NCBI GenBank assembly: GCA_937968035.1
Contig: CALBTS010000327.1
Coordinates: 1 to 64,000 of the forward strand
Direction of reading: 5' to 3'
Length of the DNA stretch: 64,000 nt
Origin: an uncultured Methanomethylovorans sp.
GTDB lineage: Archaea > Halobacteriota > Methanosarcinia > Methanosarcinales > Methanosarcinaceae
Part shown: positions 35,235 to 45,662 of the stretch, piece after piece
Position numbering within the stretch: position 1 is the first letter of the stretch
Layout: every line of letters begins with the position of its first letter
Notes under the pieces: model-generated
Database searches by the model: none
Told to the model about the DNA's origin: nothing
Seen by the model: only the letters and a program-made list of their open reading frames with translations
Position numbers and translations under genes: made by a program

Positions 35235-35618
35235 TTACCTCATATCGATCCTCATCTTGCCCATGGCAACAAGATAAGTGATCTCTTCCCCTTCCTTTAC
35301 TCTCTCCTTATATTCTTCAGTTATAGGAAGCTCAAAGGTAGAGTAATCGCCCATGTCCATAAGCTGGGCAACATCGCCTGCTATGGCAATTACCTGAGCG
35401 CTCTTTCTTTCAACCAGAGGAACATATATCTTGTCAGACACAGGTCCCACAATGGACCTTTTCTGATTATCGAAAATTCCAATTGCATCGATCCTTGCTT
35501 TTGCTGAACCATGCTTTCCTGGCTTGGATTTAGAAATACTCTTAATGACACAGGGCTCTTCATCAATTAGAACGTACTTACCCTCTTTAAGTTCTTTAAC
35601 CTCTACTTGCTGTTTCAT
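35235..35618 (-). CDS. Translation factor aIF5A (hypusine-containing)
   Basis: A 127-residue protein with the two-domain aIF5A fold. The loop SKSKPGKHGSAKAR (near 28-41) holds the Lys of KPGKHG that becomes (deoxy)hypusine. It relieves stalls at peptide bonds, notably polyproline. It lies directly upstream of agmatinase, which supplies polyamine precursor. GGAG is 9 bases before ATG 35618. The length is normal for archaea. Confidence 0.95.
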   Translation of the reverse strand: MKQQVEVKELKEGKYVLIDEEPCVIKSISKSKPGKHGSAKARIDAIGIFDNQKRSIVGPVSDKIYVPLVERKSAQVIAIAGDVAQLMDMGDYSTFELPITEEYKERVKEGEEITYLVAMGKMRIDMR

Positions 35619-35787
35619 TTATGAATTCTCCGGAACGGTCTATTAAATAAGCGATCAAACATTGAATATGACTGGTAATAATTTACCATTCCATATATCA
35701 AGTTATCTATATAAGAAGCATATAGTCTAAAAAATAGAAAGATTACTATTTAAAATACCTACTGCGACTGATGACCTGATAACCATA

Positions 35788-37494
35788 TTAAAATGTTATC
35801 CCAAGTTGTTCAAGCTTGCCTGTAGTTGGAACTCCCAGACTGTCCCATCCCCTTAATTGGTAATACTCAGCAATAGTTCTTTTAAATTCTCCTTCAGAAA
35901 TACCACCTTTTGAAAGCATTCTCTTGGGTAAGGTATCGTCCTCACAGGTAAAACCTGCTCTGAGATTGAACGATCTTTCAAGATTCCATATCCTCTCACC
36001 CACCCTCAGCAAGTCCTCAGAAGAATATGAGACTCCCGTTGCAGCACTGATCAAAGAAGCTATCTCCCCTTCGCTCAGAGCGAAACTCACAAACGGACAC
36101 AGGACAACAGAATCAATAACTGCTGCAAGATCCTGGAACAACTTAACAAAGCCAGCTTTGCCCTGCAATACAAATCTGTCAAGCCCCACCGGTTTACCCA
36201 ATAACTCGGGTCCTGCCATAAATGCACTCATATGGCATGCCCCCCGATTTGAAGTGGCATATGCAAGAGCAAGCCCTGAAATACTCCTGGGATCATAGCC
36301 GGGTATTTCCAGACCTTTGGAACTCATGCTAAGTTCTTTTACGCCCTGCTTGATCATATAGGATAAAGAACCTTCACCGAGTGAACTGATACCTTGTGAT
36401 ATTTCAGAAACTGTTTGCAAGAGATGTGCAGGATCCATTTTCCCACCAGATATTTCAAGATATGATGCGATAGTAGCTCCACATGAGATAGGATCTACAC
36501 CATTAACATAACAAAGTTCATTAGCCTTTACAATGGATTCCTGATCAGTGTTACCCACAGCTGGACCAAAAGCCCATAAAGCATCATAATCAGGTATTGG
36601 ACTACCGTTTTCAAGCAACCTCCTACATCCAAGAGGACAGTTATCACATGGTGTTTTCTTACTTTTGTAAGACGCTGAGAGTTGTTCTGCTGAGATATTT
36701 CCAGCATAATGGAAATTCTGTTCCCTGAAATTCATGGAAGGGAGGATATCAAGATGGTCCATGACATTGACCATAAAGGAAGTACCATATACAGATAAAC
36801 CTTTGGAGGTTACTGGATTTGCTTGTAGTAACCTCTGTGCACTGGCTATAGCCTTTTCAAATGCTTGCGGGTCTGCTATAAGAGGGTCATTAGTACCTTT
36901 TACCACTACGGCCTTCAGGTTCTTGGAGCCGGCTACAGCCCCATGACCACCCCGACCACTTGAATAAAGGTTGTCGCTCACAAAGTTTGCAAAGCGTACT
37001 TTTTTTTCACCTGCCCTGCCTATACATACCACACTTCCCTTTTCCTTCAGCGCTAAAGTAGTTTCCCTTGTATCTTTTCCCCAAAGATGTTCTGCAGAGA
37101 TAAGTTCTACATCTTCATCAAAGATGGATAGATAGAGAGGGGTATCGGACCTTCCTGTAATGACCAGGGCATCTATACCCGCATATTTCATTGCCTTTCC
37201 GAAGTGTCCTCCGGCATTGGAATCAAATATAGTATGAGTAAGTGGGGATTTCGTGGTAATTGAATAATGTCCGGACATCGGAGCTGCTGTCCCTGTTAGC
37301 GGACCTGTAGCAAACACCAGTGGATTGTCAGGTGATAAGGGATCCACATCCGGGTCAGCAAATTCATACATCAACTTTATACCAAAACCCCGACCTCCCA
37401 GATATTCTCTGGCTTGCTTTACACCCGTTCTTGATTCAGTGACCGAATGAGAACTAAGGTCAACAAAGATAGTTCTCCCTGTCCAGCCGAACAT
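35788..37494 (-). CDS. Aldehyde:ferredoxin oxidoreductase family (tungstopterin)
   Basis: A 568-residue AOR-family enzyme. FVDLSSHSVTE and GGRGFGIKLMYEF start the N-terminal domain. Cluster ligands lie in TPCDNCPLGCRR (near 283-294) and a later Cys in VVLCPFVSF (near 470). It binds two tungstopterins and one 4Fe-4S cluster and oxidises aldehydes to acids with ferredoxin. The substrate is unknown. AGGTGAGA precedes ATG 37494. It lies 13 bases after ogt on the same strand. moaC in this window belongs to its cofactor pathway. Confidence 0.92.
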   Translation of the reverse strand: MFGWTGRTIFVDLSSHSVTESRTGVKQAREYLGGRGFGIKLMYEFADPDVDPLSPDNPLVFATGPLTGTAAPMSGHYSITTKSPLTHTIFDSNAGGHFGKAMKYAGIDALVITGRSDTPLYLSIFDEDVELISAEHLWGKDTRETTLALKEKGSVVCIGRAGEKKVRFANFVSDNLYSSGRGGHGAVAGSKNLKAVVVKGTNDPLIADPQAFEKAIASAQRLLQANPVTSKGLSVYGTSFMVNVMDHLDILPSMNFREQNFHYAGNISAEQLSASYKSKKTPCDNCPLGCRRLLENGSPIPDYDALWAFGPAVGNTDQESIVKANELCYVNGVDPISCGATIASYLEISGGKMDPAHLLQTVSEISQGISSLGEGSLSYMIKQGVKELSMSSKGLEIPGYDPRSISGLALAYATSNRGACHMSAFMAGPELLGKPVGLDRFVLQGKAGFVKLFQDLAAVIDSVVLCPFVSFALSEGEIASLISAATGVSYSSEDLLRVGERIWNLERSFNLRAGFTCEDDTLPKRMLSKGGISEGEFKRTIAEYYQLRGWDSLGVPTTGKLEQLGITF

Positions 37495-37506
37495 TCATTC
37501 TCACCT

Positions 37507-37869
37507 TCATATTTTAACTCCTTCAAGTTCCAGTAGTTTGCGTTTCAAAGATAAACTTTCATGATCCTTACTTCCACAAAATCCTCCCATGCCTTTACTT
37601 GACACTACCCTGTGGCATGGAATGATTATAGGATATGGGTTTTTTGCTAAAGCACTTCCTACTGCTCTGGAAGCTCCTCTTCTGCCTATTAGCGCAGCCA
37701 GTTCTCCATAGGTAATTGTATGTCCGTAGGGAATGTGTCTTGTCTGCTCAAGCACATCTTTCTCAAAATCAGATAAATGGGAAAGATCAACTTTACACCA
37801 TGAAAAATCTACTTGCTCACCTTTAAGGTATCTTAACATTTCACGACACAGGAGTTCAAGATCTTCCAT
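37507..37869 (-). CDS. ogt: Methylated-DNA--protein-cysteine methyltransferase
   Basis: A 120-residue short Ogt. PCHRVV holds the acceptor Cys; TYGELAALIGRRGASRAVGSAL is the helix-turn-helix with the Arg finger. It takes alkyl groups from O6-alkylguanine and is used up. ATG 37869 overlaps the end of the protease gene by 14 bases and has GGGTGGC just upstream; a longer GTG start at 37914 exists but would overlap more. The N-terminal domain is reduced compared with the usual 150-170 residues. Confidence 0.88.
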   Translation of the reverse strand: MEDLELLCREMLRYLKGEQVDFSWCKVDLSHLSDFEKDVLEQTRHIPYGHTITYGELAALIGRRGASRAVGSALAKNPYPIIIPCHRVVSSKGMGGFCGSKDHESLSLKRKLLELEGVKI

Positions 37870-38584
37870 GTTTGCCACCCAGGAACTTATCTTCGATAGA
37901 ACGTCTTTTTCCACGATATCGTAACCAGTTGATGACAGATAATGACACTGTAATTGCGGAAACTATGACAGCAGCATATATGAAAGGCCTGGTCCTCTCT
38001 ACAAGTAGTGGGTCGATGTTATCCTTTTGATCATAGGTGGGATACATGATATCACGCCTGTCGTTACTGTGGCCAAGACCAAGAGCATGCCCCAGCTCGT
38101 GCTTTGCCAGTTCACGCATGTTGGCATCACCATATTGTTTCCATGCATAACCTTCATAATTGCCCACCTCCAGGACGATATCCACTCGCACATACTTCCC
38201 ATTGATTTCATAAGGCCTTGCAAAACCTGCAACACCGTTCTCAACGCCCGCGTCCTTTTCCAGATTCTCCACCCACATAATATAGATGTCAGCTTCACTT
38301 TCAGAATCAACCAGCCTGAATTCGGGTTCGTATGCCAGATGGCCATTCCCCCCATTTTCCCAGTATGTCATAGCAGATTCTACCTGTTCTTTATATGTGG
38401 GACTGTAATGTTCTGGAACATTAACATTATCAATGTATACTGTGATCGGGGAATGGTCCCAAGGTATTGTAGTAAGCGCAGGATAAGCATTATCCTCCAT
38501 TGCATACACACCATGTACTGCCACTGAAGTAAAAAAACAGACAAAGAATAGCAACCCTATGAAAGCAGGACATGTTTGAAACAT
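37856..38584 (-). CDS. Matrixin-like zinc metalloprotease, membrane-anchored
   Basis: A 242-residue protein. A signal peptide (FIGLLFFVCFFTSVAVHG) is followed by a zincin domain. HELGHALGLGHSND (near 167-180) is the metzincin HExxHxxGxxH site, followed by the Met-turn DIMYP. A transmembrane helix near 208-225 and a basic tail (RYRGKRRS) anchor it outside the cell. Substrates are unknown. GGTGC precedes ATG 38584; ATG 38602 is in frame. It overlaps ogt by 14 bases. Confidence 0.82.
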   Translation of the reverse strand: MFQTCPAFIGLLFFVCFFTSVAVHGVYAMEDNAYPALTTIPWDHSPITVYIDNVNVPEHYSPTYKEQVESAMTYWENGGNGHLAYEPEFRLVDSESEADIYIMWVENLEKDAGVENGVAGFARPYEINGKYVRVDIVLEVGNYEGYAWKQYGDANMRELAKHELGHALGLGHSNDRRDIMYPTYDQKDNIDPLLVERTRPFIYAAVIVSAITVSLSVINWLRYRGKRRSIEDKFLGGKHGRS

Positions 38585-38683
38585 TGAGCACCATATGAAC
38601 ATACATTACGCAATACAAATAGTTAATTGATCAATAAATATGAGCTGCATAACGATAAATACAATGAGGGACAAACCGGCCCC

Positions 38684-39502
38684 ATGCAAAAGAAGATAGC
38701 AGTGGTATTTGATAGCGCAGGAACACTGCTACGCATGTACCGTGTGGCAAAAGAGACATCAACGGGCAATATTCTTGAAAACATAGAAAGTATCATGCTG
38801 GTAGCAGAGAGACCCAGAAGAGCTCTTGTGGTAATGCATGCTGAACCTGTTGCCATTGAGAACACTGATCCAAAAACAGAACTCCGGAGGTTCATAGCTG
38901 ATAATGGATTAAAAATAGACATCAGTTGTTCCAGTGGGCCGATGAGCACAGAGGAGGCAATGGAAATAATCAACGACCAAAAGGTCGTAGTGGGAGATGT
39001 GATAGAAGTCCTGGCTTTTGCACACCGGAGTTGCCCTGAAAGCTACTATATTGCAACAGGTCTGATCGTGGATGGACAGTTGCAGTTCATCCCATATGTA
39101 CTGAGCACAGCAGGAAAATTATACTCCAATACTCCCAGAACAATAGAGCTTTTGCATAGCAGGGGCATCGATACATACATAGCATCTGGCGACACCATGC
39201 GTTCACTAAGGAGAGTAGCTGAAAAACTTTGCATCCCACTTACAAATGTTTTCGATATAGCCACTACAGATGAGAAGGCTAATATTGTACTGGCCCTTAA
39301 AAAGAAATATGATATAGTACTGATGATTGGCGATGGTGTTAACGATATTCGCGCCTTGGAGGTTGCTGATGTGGGGATAGTCACTATCCAGCAAGGGGAT
39401 AAAAGACCACAAAGATTATTGGAAGCCGCTGATCATGTGATCAGTGATATCATAGAGGTTATAGATATTGTGGACTCATTGAATGCTTCTGACCATAGGT
39501 AA
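38684..39502 (+). CDS. HAD-superfamily protein upstream of atwA
   Basis: A 272-residue HAD protein. Motif I is VVFDSAGTLLR, with Ala at the usual second Asp; motif II ASGDT is near 171; motif IV is LMIGDGVNDIRALEVADVGI, which resembles the P-domain of P-type ATPases. No membrane helices are present. Loss of the general acid fits a phosphatase of the P-type or phosphonatase kind, or a binding protein. It precedes atwA by 231 bases on the same strand. ATG 38684 is preferred to 38627 because the conserved strand starts there. The substrate is unknown. Confidence 0.75.
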   Translation: MQKKIAVVFDSAGTLLRMYRVAKETSTGNILENIESIMLVAERPRRALVVMHAEPVAIENTDPKTELRRFIADNGLKIDISCSSGPMSTEEAMEIINDQKVVVGDVIEVLAFAHRSCPESYYIATGLIVDGQLQFIPYVLSTAGKLYSNTPRTIELLHSRGIDTYIASGDTMRSLRRVAEKLCIPLTNVFDIATTDEKANIVLALKKKYDIVLMIGDGVNDIRALEVADVGIVTIQQGDKRPQRLLEAADHVISDIIEVIDIVDSLNASDHR

Positions 39503-39733
39503 GAGCAGGGGACAGATTTTTATTGTTAACGGCGAAAACAATATGCGTTACGTTTATGTATAGTTTGATATAATGCAGATGATACTCTACAAAAAGTAAA
39601 TTTAAAAACTAATTATAAATGTCCGGCAGAAGTTGTTAGCAGTTTAGTACATACCATACAATACCATTAAGTAATTTGAACTGGTAGTCAGAACTAGGAG
39701 AATTCCAGCCGGTACATAAACGGAGGAACATAA
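39503..39733 (+). promoter_or_regulatory. Leader and promoter region of the MCR-activation block
   Basis: A 231-base AT-rich region between the HAD gene and atwA. A TATA-like AATTATAAATG lies near 39609-39619 and would give a leader of about 90-100 bases. CGGAGGAAC just before ATG 39734 is a strong ribosome site. The separate promoter suggests that the block can be transcribed without the HAD gene. Confidence 0.5.
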
Positions 39734-41350
39734 ATGGCAGCGTTCATCGAGGTAAAAAACCTTAATGTGGATTTTGACGGCTTAAAAGTTCTGAAGGACA
39801 TAAACCTTACTATAAACGAAGGAGAGGTCATCGGTATATTGGGACGAAGCGGAGCAGGTAAAACTGTTCTAATGCATGTACTTCGCGGAGTAGAAGAATA
39901 TGAAAGTATAAGCGGGCAGGTGATATACCATCTTGCAACCTGTGAAAAATGCGGTCATATCGAACCTCCGAGCAAAATAGGAAGTGAATGTCCAGCATGT
40001 CCCGGAGAAAAATTACTACCTTTTGATGCTGATTTTGTTGAGATGTCAATTCATGACCACAAAAGAAAAGACATCACCAAGAGGATAGCTATAATGCTGC
40101 AGCGCACTTTTGCACTGTATGGTGATGAGAAGGTCATAACAAATGTAGTAAATTCCCTTACCGAAATTGGACAGCAGGATGAAGATGTCATTTCAAAGGC
40201 GATGGAGCTGCTGGAAAAAGTACAATTATCTCACCGTATGATGCATATAGCACGAGACCTGAGCGGTGGTGAGAAACAGAGAGTCGTCCTTGCCCGCCAG
40301 CTTGTGAGAAATCCAATGCTGCTGCTAGCAGATGAACCTACCGGCACACTTGATCCGAGGACTGCAAAGATAGTACATGATGTTATCGAGAGGACTGTCA
40401 AGGATTACAATATGACAATGATCATAACCTCTCATTGGTCTGAAGTTGTTGAGGATATTGCTGACAGGGCAATCATCCTTGAAGATGGGGCCATGGTCGC
40501 CGAGGGAGACCCCTGCGAAATGGCAAAGAAATTTACCGGCATGGCATGTGCACTAGAGAAGAGGCAAGACGTTGCCATTGGCGACCCTATAATAAAAGTG
40601 CAAAATCTCCGAAAGAAGTACATATCGGTTACAAGAGGAGTCGTCAATGCCGTAAGTGATATCTCTTTTGAAGTAAGAGAAAGTGAGATATTCGGCCTTG
40701 CCGGGGTCAGCGGTGCGGGGAAGACCACTACTTCAGAGATCCTCATGGGAATAGTTCAGCCCACCAGCGGCGAAGTGGTTACGAGGGTAGGAGATGAGTG
40801 GATCGATATGAAAAAACCTGGGCCGGAATGCAGGGGACGCGCACTTCAGTACATGGGCATATTGCATCAGGAATACAGTCTTTACACCCACCGCAATATA
40901 ATAGATAACCTCACAGAGTCTATCGGTATTGACCTGCCTTATGAACTGGCAGTAAGAAAGGCGATCATTACTTTGAAAACCACTGGTTTCACAGAAGAAA
41001 AGGCAAAATCGATATTATCCAAGATGCCTGACGAGCTTAGTGAAGGAGAGCGACACAGGGTGGCACTTGCCCAGATATTAATGAAGGAGCCAAACATAAT
41101 AGTAATGGATGAACCAACAGGTACAATGGACCCAATTACTAAAAAAGATGTCACAAGATCCATTCTCAAAGCAAGGGAGGAGTTGGGGAATACATTTGTG
41201 ATCGTATCCCATGACATGGACTTCCTGGAAGAGATATGTGACAGGGTAGCCCTTATGAGAAATGGAGAGATTGTGGACATAGGGGAGCCAAGGAAAGTGA
41301 TCGCACAACTTACCGAAACCGAAAGGATCGAAGCGAACGCAGATCAATAG
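39734..41350 (+). CDS. atwA: Methyl-coenzyme M reductase activation protein A2
   Basis: A 538-residue soluble protein with two ABC ATPase domains. Domain 1 has Walker [11 protein letters not shown], signature [15 protein letters not shown] and Walker [11 protein letters not shown] four-cysteine zinc-ribbon insert (CEKCGHIEP then CPAC) lies near residues 76-98. Domain 2 has [24 protein letters not shown] and IIVMDEPTG. There are no membrane parts. A2 uses ATP to reduce nickel in F430 of MCR to Ni(I). It leads the marker block; the next gene is 16 bases on. Confidence 0.95.
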   Translation: MAAFIEVKNLNVDFDGLKVLKDINLTINEGEVIGILGRSGAGKTVLMHVLRGVEEYESISGQVIYHLATCEKCGHIEPPSKIGSECPACPGEKLLPFDADFVEMSIHDHKRKDITKRIAIMLQRTFALYGDEKVITNVVNSLTEIGQQDEDVISKAMELLEKVQLSHRMMHIARDLSGGEKQRVVLARQLVRNPMLLLADEPTGTLDPRTAKIVHDVIERTVKDYNMTMIITSHWSEVVEDIADRAIILEDGAMVAEGDPCEMAKKFTGMACALEKRQDVAIGDPIIKVQNLRKKYISVTRGVVNAVSDISFEVRESEIFGLAGVSGAGKTTTSEILMGIVQPTSGEVVTRVGDEWIDMKKPGPECRGRALQYMGILHQEYSLYTHRNIIDNLTESIGIDLPYELAVRKAIITLKTTGFTEEKAKSILSKMPDELSEGERHRVALAQILMKEPNIIVMDEPTGTMDPITKKDVTRSILKAREELGNTFVIVSHDMDFLEEICDRVALMRNGEIVDIGEPRKVIAQLTETERIEANADQ

Positions 41351-41366
41351 AGAATTATGCAAAGAG

Positions 41367-42935
41367 GTGTCAGATATGGATGGCGAAATAACAGTAGAGG
41401 TCAACGGAATTGAAATAAAGTTGCCTGAAAGAGCTACTCTTGGGGATGCCATCCGGGTGTCTGACGCACCTTATAAAGAAGGTATTTCAATAGGAATACT
41501 GAAAAGGTCTGAGATCGAACAAGAAGAAAATGTAGTGGAATATCGGATAATAACCACCTCCGGAGAGTTCGTGATCGAACTCTTTGAAAAACATTCATCT
41601 TCGAAGAAACAGTGGGCAGACAAGTTTAGAGAGTACAGAGATATGCCTCTGCGATGGATCAGCCGGGATGCAGTGGCATTTGGTCCCTTTGCAAGTGAAA
41701 TGGTTCCCAGGAGAGAGACAGGCACATATAGAGAATATGAACTTCTTTTTGCAGCGGGTGGAGGAGATCCTCATAATACGCACTTGATAATAACTAAGGA
41801 TAGACATTCTGCAGAATATGGAGCTCCCCTGGAAGGTTCCTTTGGAAGAGTAGTAAGTGGAAAAAGTTTATTGGACAACTTGGAAAAGAAAGACAGGATA
41901 ATTGAGATAAAGCCTGTGATATCATGGAAACAAACAGGTGAGCATCTTCTTACTACTGATCTTACGGTTCCCCTCGAAGATGGGGAAAAAGTATTCACAT
42001 TTCTGGATGTGGCAATGTCAGCTGAATCTCCCCGCGGAGCAGAACATTTTTTTGCGGTCATAAGGAGTGGAAGTTTCAAAGTAGATATGGTCTCCAGCTC
42101 TTTTATATCAGACCATGCTCTTATTGGAGAGCTTCCTGTATATGAAAACTATGAACCGCGCACGAGAGGGAGTGTATTCCTGCGCACCGTGGGATATGGA
42201 TCAGGAAAGGCTTTTATCTCCACCGACGACAGAACAGCCAGCATTCTGCATTCGGTGATCGGACACGTGGAACAGGGCATGGAACTTGTGAACATGGCAG
42301 AAGTTGGACACCGGCTTCTAATAAACACTACACCACCACAGATAATGCTGCATGGCAAGAGTTTCCGCGAGGCTGAAGAGGAATTGGCTCCATATGGTGT
42401 GAAACTTATAAGAGAAGGGGATGTCGCTGATGAAGCAGTAATTGTGGCCCAGGAGCCCGATACTACCATTGAGATACTTCGGGCGGGTACTGTCAGGGCT
42501 ACAGGAGTTGATGGATCAAAGATGGTTAGCATAGAGTTGTATGACAATGCTGCACCCATAACCCTGGACTTTTTCAGACATGCCATTGGCCTGCAGTTCA
42601 GGCCTGTAGGAATAATGCCTTTGATAATGATGTATGAGAATACCTATATCTTCAAAGCTGAAAAACCTGCAGAGAGATATAAGGAGATCCTGCCGGAGAA
42701 CACACCAAAGGAAAAGGTTGCATCCGGGGAGATAGGTGTTACAAACCAGGCAGCTAAGCGTATGGGAATGGTAGGTGTCAAAACGAAGGACGATGACCTT
42801 TTCGGACCTACCGGAGAGAAGTTCATAAGTACAAATATCATTGGGCGTATCCTTGACATAGAAAAGCTCCGGAACTTCAAAGAAGGAGATAAGATCTATG
42901 TCATCGAGCGTAACAGGGAGGGGGGCCATGAGTAA
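41367..42935 (+). CDS. mmp3: Methanogenesis marker protein 3
   Basis: A 522-residue protein recognised as marker 3. The start resembles a ubiquitin-like fold (TVEVNGIEIKLPERATLGDA). Several cyclophilin-like segments follow (ITLDFFRHAIG, SVFLRTVGYGSGKAFIS). It is present in essentially all MCR-bearing archaea and co-purifies with the MCR activation complex, as I recall. GAGGTGTC precedes ATG 41367. It overlaps mmp6 by 8 bases. Confidence 0.9.
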   Translation: MSDMDGEITVEVNGIEIKLPERATLGDAIRVSDAPYKEGISIGILKRSEIEQEENVVEYRIITTSGEFVIELFEKHSSSKKQWADKFREYRDMPLRWISRDAVAFGPFASEMVPRRETGTYREYELLFAAGGGDPHNTHLIITKDRHSAEYGAPLEGSFGRVVSGKSLLDNLEKKDRIIEIKPVISWKQTGEHLLTTDLTVPLEDGEKVFTFLDVAMSAESPRGAEHFFAVIRSGSFKVDMVSSSFISDHALIGELPVYENYEPRTRGSVFLRTVGYGSGKAFISTDDRTASILHSVIGHVEQGMELVNMAEVGHRLLINTTPPQIMLHGKSFREAEEELAPYGVKLIREGDVADEAVIVAQEPDTTIEILRAGTVRATGVDGSKMVSIELYDNAAPITLDFFRHAIGLQFRPVGIMPLIMMYENTYIFKAEKPAERYKEILPENTPKEKVASGEIGVTNQAAKRMGMVGVKTKDDDLFGPTGEKFISTNIIGRILDIEKLRNFKEGDKIYVIERNREGGHE

Positions 42936-43359
42936 TGAGGAAGATGTTATCACTAAAATTGTGGTCATAAGTTCTGACAGCGTTCTACCCATAGATGCCG
43001 CAATGAAAGTATATGAATCAGAAACATCCATAACTATCAAAGAAACTTGTTTTGGAACAATGGTTACTGGTCCGAGGACTGCTGTGGATAAGGTAGTTGA
43101 TGAACTGAGGGCTATGGACAGGAATCATATCTTTGTGAAAGAGCGTGGGTTTCACCCCGGGGATGAGAGAAGATGCCGGTCTGTAAGGGGTGGCGGACCC
43201 AGACCAGGATTCCATTACCTGAGAGAGGAAGTCCAGATGCTACCCATGATCGGAAAAGCACTTGATGCTTACGATAAACATGTTCCACCCGCTGAGATAC
43301 ACCGTGCTGAAAAAATAGAAGTAAAGAAGCTGAAGGAGATCATTGAATCAAATTTATGA
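42928..43359 (+). CDS. mmp6: Methanogenesis marker protein 6
   Basis: A 143-residue protein recognised as marker 6. It is soluble, with a mixed alpha/beta N-terminal half and the charged stretch GFHPGDERRCRSVRGGGPRPG in the middle, which is Arg/Gly-rich (named here by its first 9 residues). Its function is unknown; it is tied to MCR by its distribution. GGGAGGGGGG before ATG 42928 decides the start against the earlier frame opening at 42898. Confidence 0.88.
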   Translation: MSNEEDVITKIVVISSDSVLPIDAAMKVYESETSITIKETCFGTMVTGPRTAVDKVVDELRAMDRNHIFVKERGFHPGDERRCRSVRGGGPRPGFHYLREEVQMLPMIGKALDAYDKHVPPAEIHRAEKIEVKKLKEIIESNL

Positions 43360-43368
43360 GGCAATATA

Positions 43369-43821
43369 ATGGCAAAAGTGATCATTTATCCTATCAACAG
43401 CCTGATACTTTCTGATCTAGTAGAGCGCTTCGGCCACAAGCCCCTTGCGATGATGGAAAAGATCAAAGAGAGGGTAAATACTGTAGGAGTAGACTCCCCA
43501 CCTCTGAATATAACGGCTGAAGAGCCTAAAATGGGTCTGAAATATGCAGCAGTGGAAGTACCCGCGGGTGTAAGGGGGAGGATGGCTATAGTAGGACCCA
43601 TGATAGATGAGGCAGAAGCTGCTATCATCGTGAATGAGGCAACCATGGCCTTTGGGTGTATGGGATGTGCCAGGACGAACGAGCTTACCAAATATCTGAT
43701 ACGCCAAAAAGAGATACCTATCCTTGAAGTAGAGTACCCCAGAAATGAAGAGGAAGGCAAGGAATTTGTCTACAAGATAGCCGAGTTCCTGAAATCACTG
43801 TCAACGGAGGCTAGATCATGA
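43369..43821 (+). CDS. mmp5: Methanogenesis marker protein 5
   Basis: A 150-residue protein recognised as marker 5. It opens [21 protein letters not shown] and has [15 protein letters not shown] near 100, a CxxC motif that may bind a metal or an Fe-S cluster. The function is unknown, but its place beside mmp6 and mmp15 is conserved in methanogens. GAGG lies before ATG 43369. Its stop overlaps the mmp15 start (ATGA). Confidence 0.9.
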   Translation: MAKVIIYPINSLILSDLVERFGHKPLAMMEKIKERVNTVGVDSPPLNITAEEPKMGLKYAAVEVPAGVRGRMAIVGPMIDEAEAAIIVNEATMAFGCMGCARTNELTKYLIRQKEIPILEVEYPRNEEEGKEFVYKIAEFLKSLSTEARS

Positions 43822-45059
43822 GCACGGAGAAGCAAGTAAAAGTGGCGCTGGTCTCATGCGGTTCTGAATATGCAGGTGTCCAGGGTGAACTGGAAAAAGT
43901 GACTTCCAGTGTCAATGCAAAACTGGTCTTTCCTGAAATAGATATAGCTTCTCTTGACACGATCGGAAGGGATTTCGGAATAGAGGCTGCAAGTCCTGAT
44001 CTGCGTCTGATGATGGCAAGAGCCCAAGCAGTGGTGGAAGGCATTGCAGACGTGGATGGAGTGTTCATCACATCATGTTTCAGGTGTGCTGAAGCTGCTA
44101 TTGTAAGGAACGAAGTTAGAAGATATATAAATAAGCATTCCAGTATTCCTGTTATCAGTTATTCTTTCACCGAAAGGACAACAGCAGCCACCCTTATGAC
44201 AAGAATGGAAGCTCTTACCACCATCGCAAGAAGGAAACATCTGCTTGCCCGTGAGCATCAGACTGGTCTTACTGCAGGCATAGACTCTGGTTCGACCACT
44301 ACAAAAGCTGTGATAATGAGAAATGACAAGATCATTGGCCAGGGTTGGGTGCCCACTATAAAGGTCATTGATAGTGCAACAGAAGCTTTCAACCATGCAC
44401 TTGAGGAAGCTGGAGTAAAGGCCGAAGAGATCCAGGCTATTGGAACCACCGGCTATGGCAGGTTCCTGGTAGGAGAGCATTTTAAGGCGCAATTGGTACA
44501 GGAAGAGATCACTGTCAATTCCAAAGGTGCAGTGTACCTGGCAAACAAGCAAAAAGGCTCTGCAACCGTTATCGACATTGGTGGAATGGATAACAAGGCA
44601 ATATCAGTGGAAGATGGAATTCCAGGCATGTTCACCATGGGTGGTATCTGTGCAGGTGCATCCGGGCGTTTTCTGGATATGACAGCAAAGAGACTTGGTG
44701 TCGATATTACTGAACTGGGTGCACTGGCTGTAAAAGGTATGCAGGAAAAAGTCGATATGAACAGTTACTGCATTGTCTTTGGTATCCAGTCACTTGTAAA
44801 CTCACTGGCGAAAGGATCAAGACCGGAGGATGTGGCTGCTGCGGCATGTCATAGTGTGGTGGAACAGATCTTTGAGCAGCAATTGCAGGAAGTGGATGTA
44901 AAAGAGCCACTGATCCTTGTGGGTGGCTCTTCACTGATAGAAGGCGTTCCAAAAGCCTTGAGCAGTCTGCTTAAAATAGATGTGCTTGTGCCACCGAACT
45001 CCCACCTCATAGGTGCTGTGGGAAGTGCATTGCTGGCATCGGGATTTGTGGAGGAATAA
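43818..45059 (+). CDS. mmp15: Methanogenesis marker protein 15, BcrA/D-type ATPase
   Basis: A 413-residue protein. From about residue 150 it carries an ASKHA ATPase fold, [12 protein letters not shown], with [11 protein letters not shown] and [24 protein letters not shown] holds the Cys that binds a bridging 4Fe-4S cluster in activators of benzoyl-CoA reductase and 2-hydroxyacyl-CoA dehydratase. This suggests ATP-driven low-potential electron transfer to an MCR component. The N-terminal 150 residues are specific to the marker. GGAGG precedes ATG 43818. Confidence 0.92.
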   Translation: MSTEKQVKVALVSCGSEYAGVQGELEKVTSSVNAKLVFPEIDIASLDTIGRDFGIEAASPDLRLMMARAQAVVEGIADVDGVFITSCFRCAEAAIVRNEVRRYINKHSSIPVISYSFTERTTAATLMTRMEALTTIARRKHLLAREHQTGLTAGIDSGSTTTKAVIMRNDKIIGQGWVPTIKVIDSATEAFNHALEEAGVKAEEIQAIGTTGYGRFLVGEHFKAQLVQEEITVNSKGAVYLANKQKGSATVIDIGGMDNKAISVEDGIPGMFTMGGICAGASGRFLDMTAKRLGVDITELGALAVKGMQEKVDMNSYCIVFGIQSLVNSLAKGSRPEDVAAAACHSVVEQIFEQQLQEVDVKEPLILVGGSSLIEGVPKALSSLLKIDVLVPPNSHLIGAVGSALLASGFVEE

Positions 45060-45064
45060 GAAAT

Positions 45065-45658
45065 ATGGAGCCTCTGGAGATCTTCAAGGTGGAAACTAAA
45101 ATACCTGAAGAGGCCGAAGCTTACAGGTCAATACTCTCAGATGTCATTTCGGAGCTTGGTCTTGCCAACTCTATTGGCAGGATATATGCTATCATAACGC
45201 CTGAAGACTCACTATTCCAGATGGCCATCATTCTGAGAGGCAGTCCTCCACTAGTAAAAACATCGGACTTTGCAGATGTTAACATTGGAGCTGTCACCAG
45301 GAATGAGATACAGATAGTCCTGCGAGATGAGAAGTACCTGCCTGACCTATTGGAGAAACTGTGGGCAAAATATGGACGCGGAAAAGTCATTCAACAGGAC
45401 AGGAAGACCATAAATGTAAACGTGGAAAATATGGACACTGAGATAGAGGCCATAAAAGAAATGGCCATATTCGACCCAAAACGCACATTGCTTTCCAGGC
45501 TTGTCGAAATGGCTATAAGAGGAACTCCTGAAGGGTTCAGGGTACGTTATCACTCACTTAACAGCAATGAATTTATTTTCGTAGCATCCGAAGATGCCAT
45601 GAAACCAGAATGGGTGCAGCAAGGACACCAAATGCTTGAAAAGATAAAGGGAGGGTAA
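45065..45658 (+). CDS. mmp17: Methanogenesis marker protein 17
   Basis: A 197-residue protein recognised as marker 17. It is soluble, with two likely ferredoxin-like alpha/beta halves and no cysteine clusters. It is found with MCR across methanogens and has been reported in the activation complex with A2, as I recall. GAGGAATAAG precedes ATG 45065. It lies 5 bases after mmp15 and 4 bases before mmp7, consistent with one message. Confidence 0.88.
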   Translation: MEPLEIFKVETKIPEEAEAYRSILSDVISELGLANSIGRIYAIITPEDSLFQMAIILRGSPPLVKTSDFADVNIGAVTRNEIQIVLRDEKYLPDLLEKLWAKYGRGKVIQQDRKTINVNVENMDTEIEAIKEMAIFDPKRTLLSRLVEMAIRGTPEGFRVRYHSLNSNEFIFVASEDAMKPEWVQQGHQMLEKIKGG

Positions 45659-45662
45659 GCTC

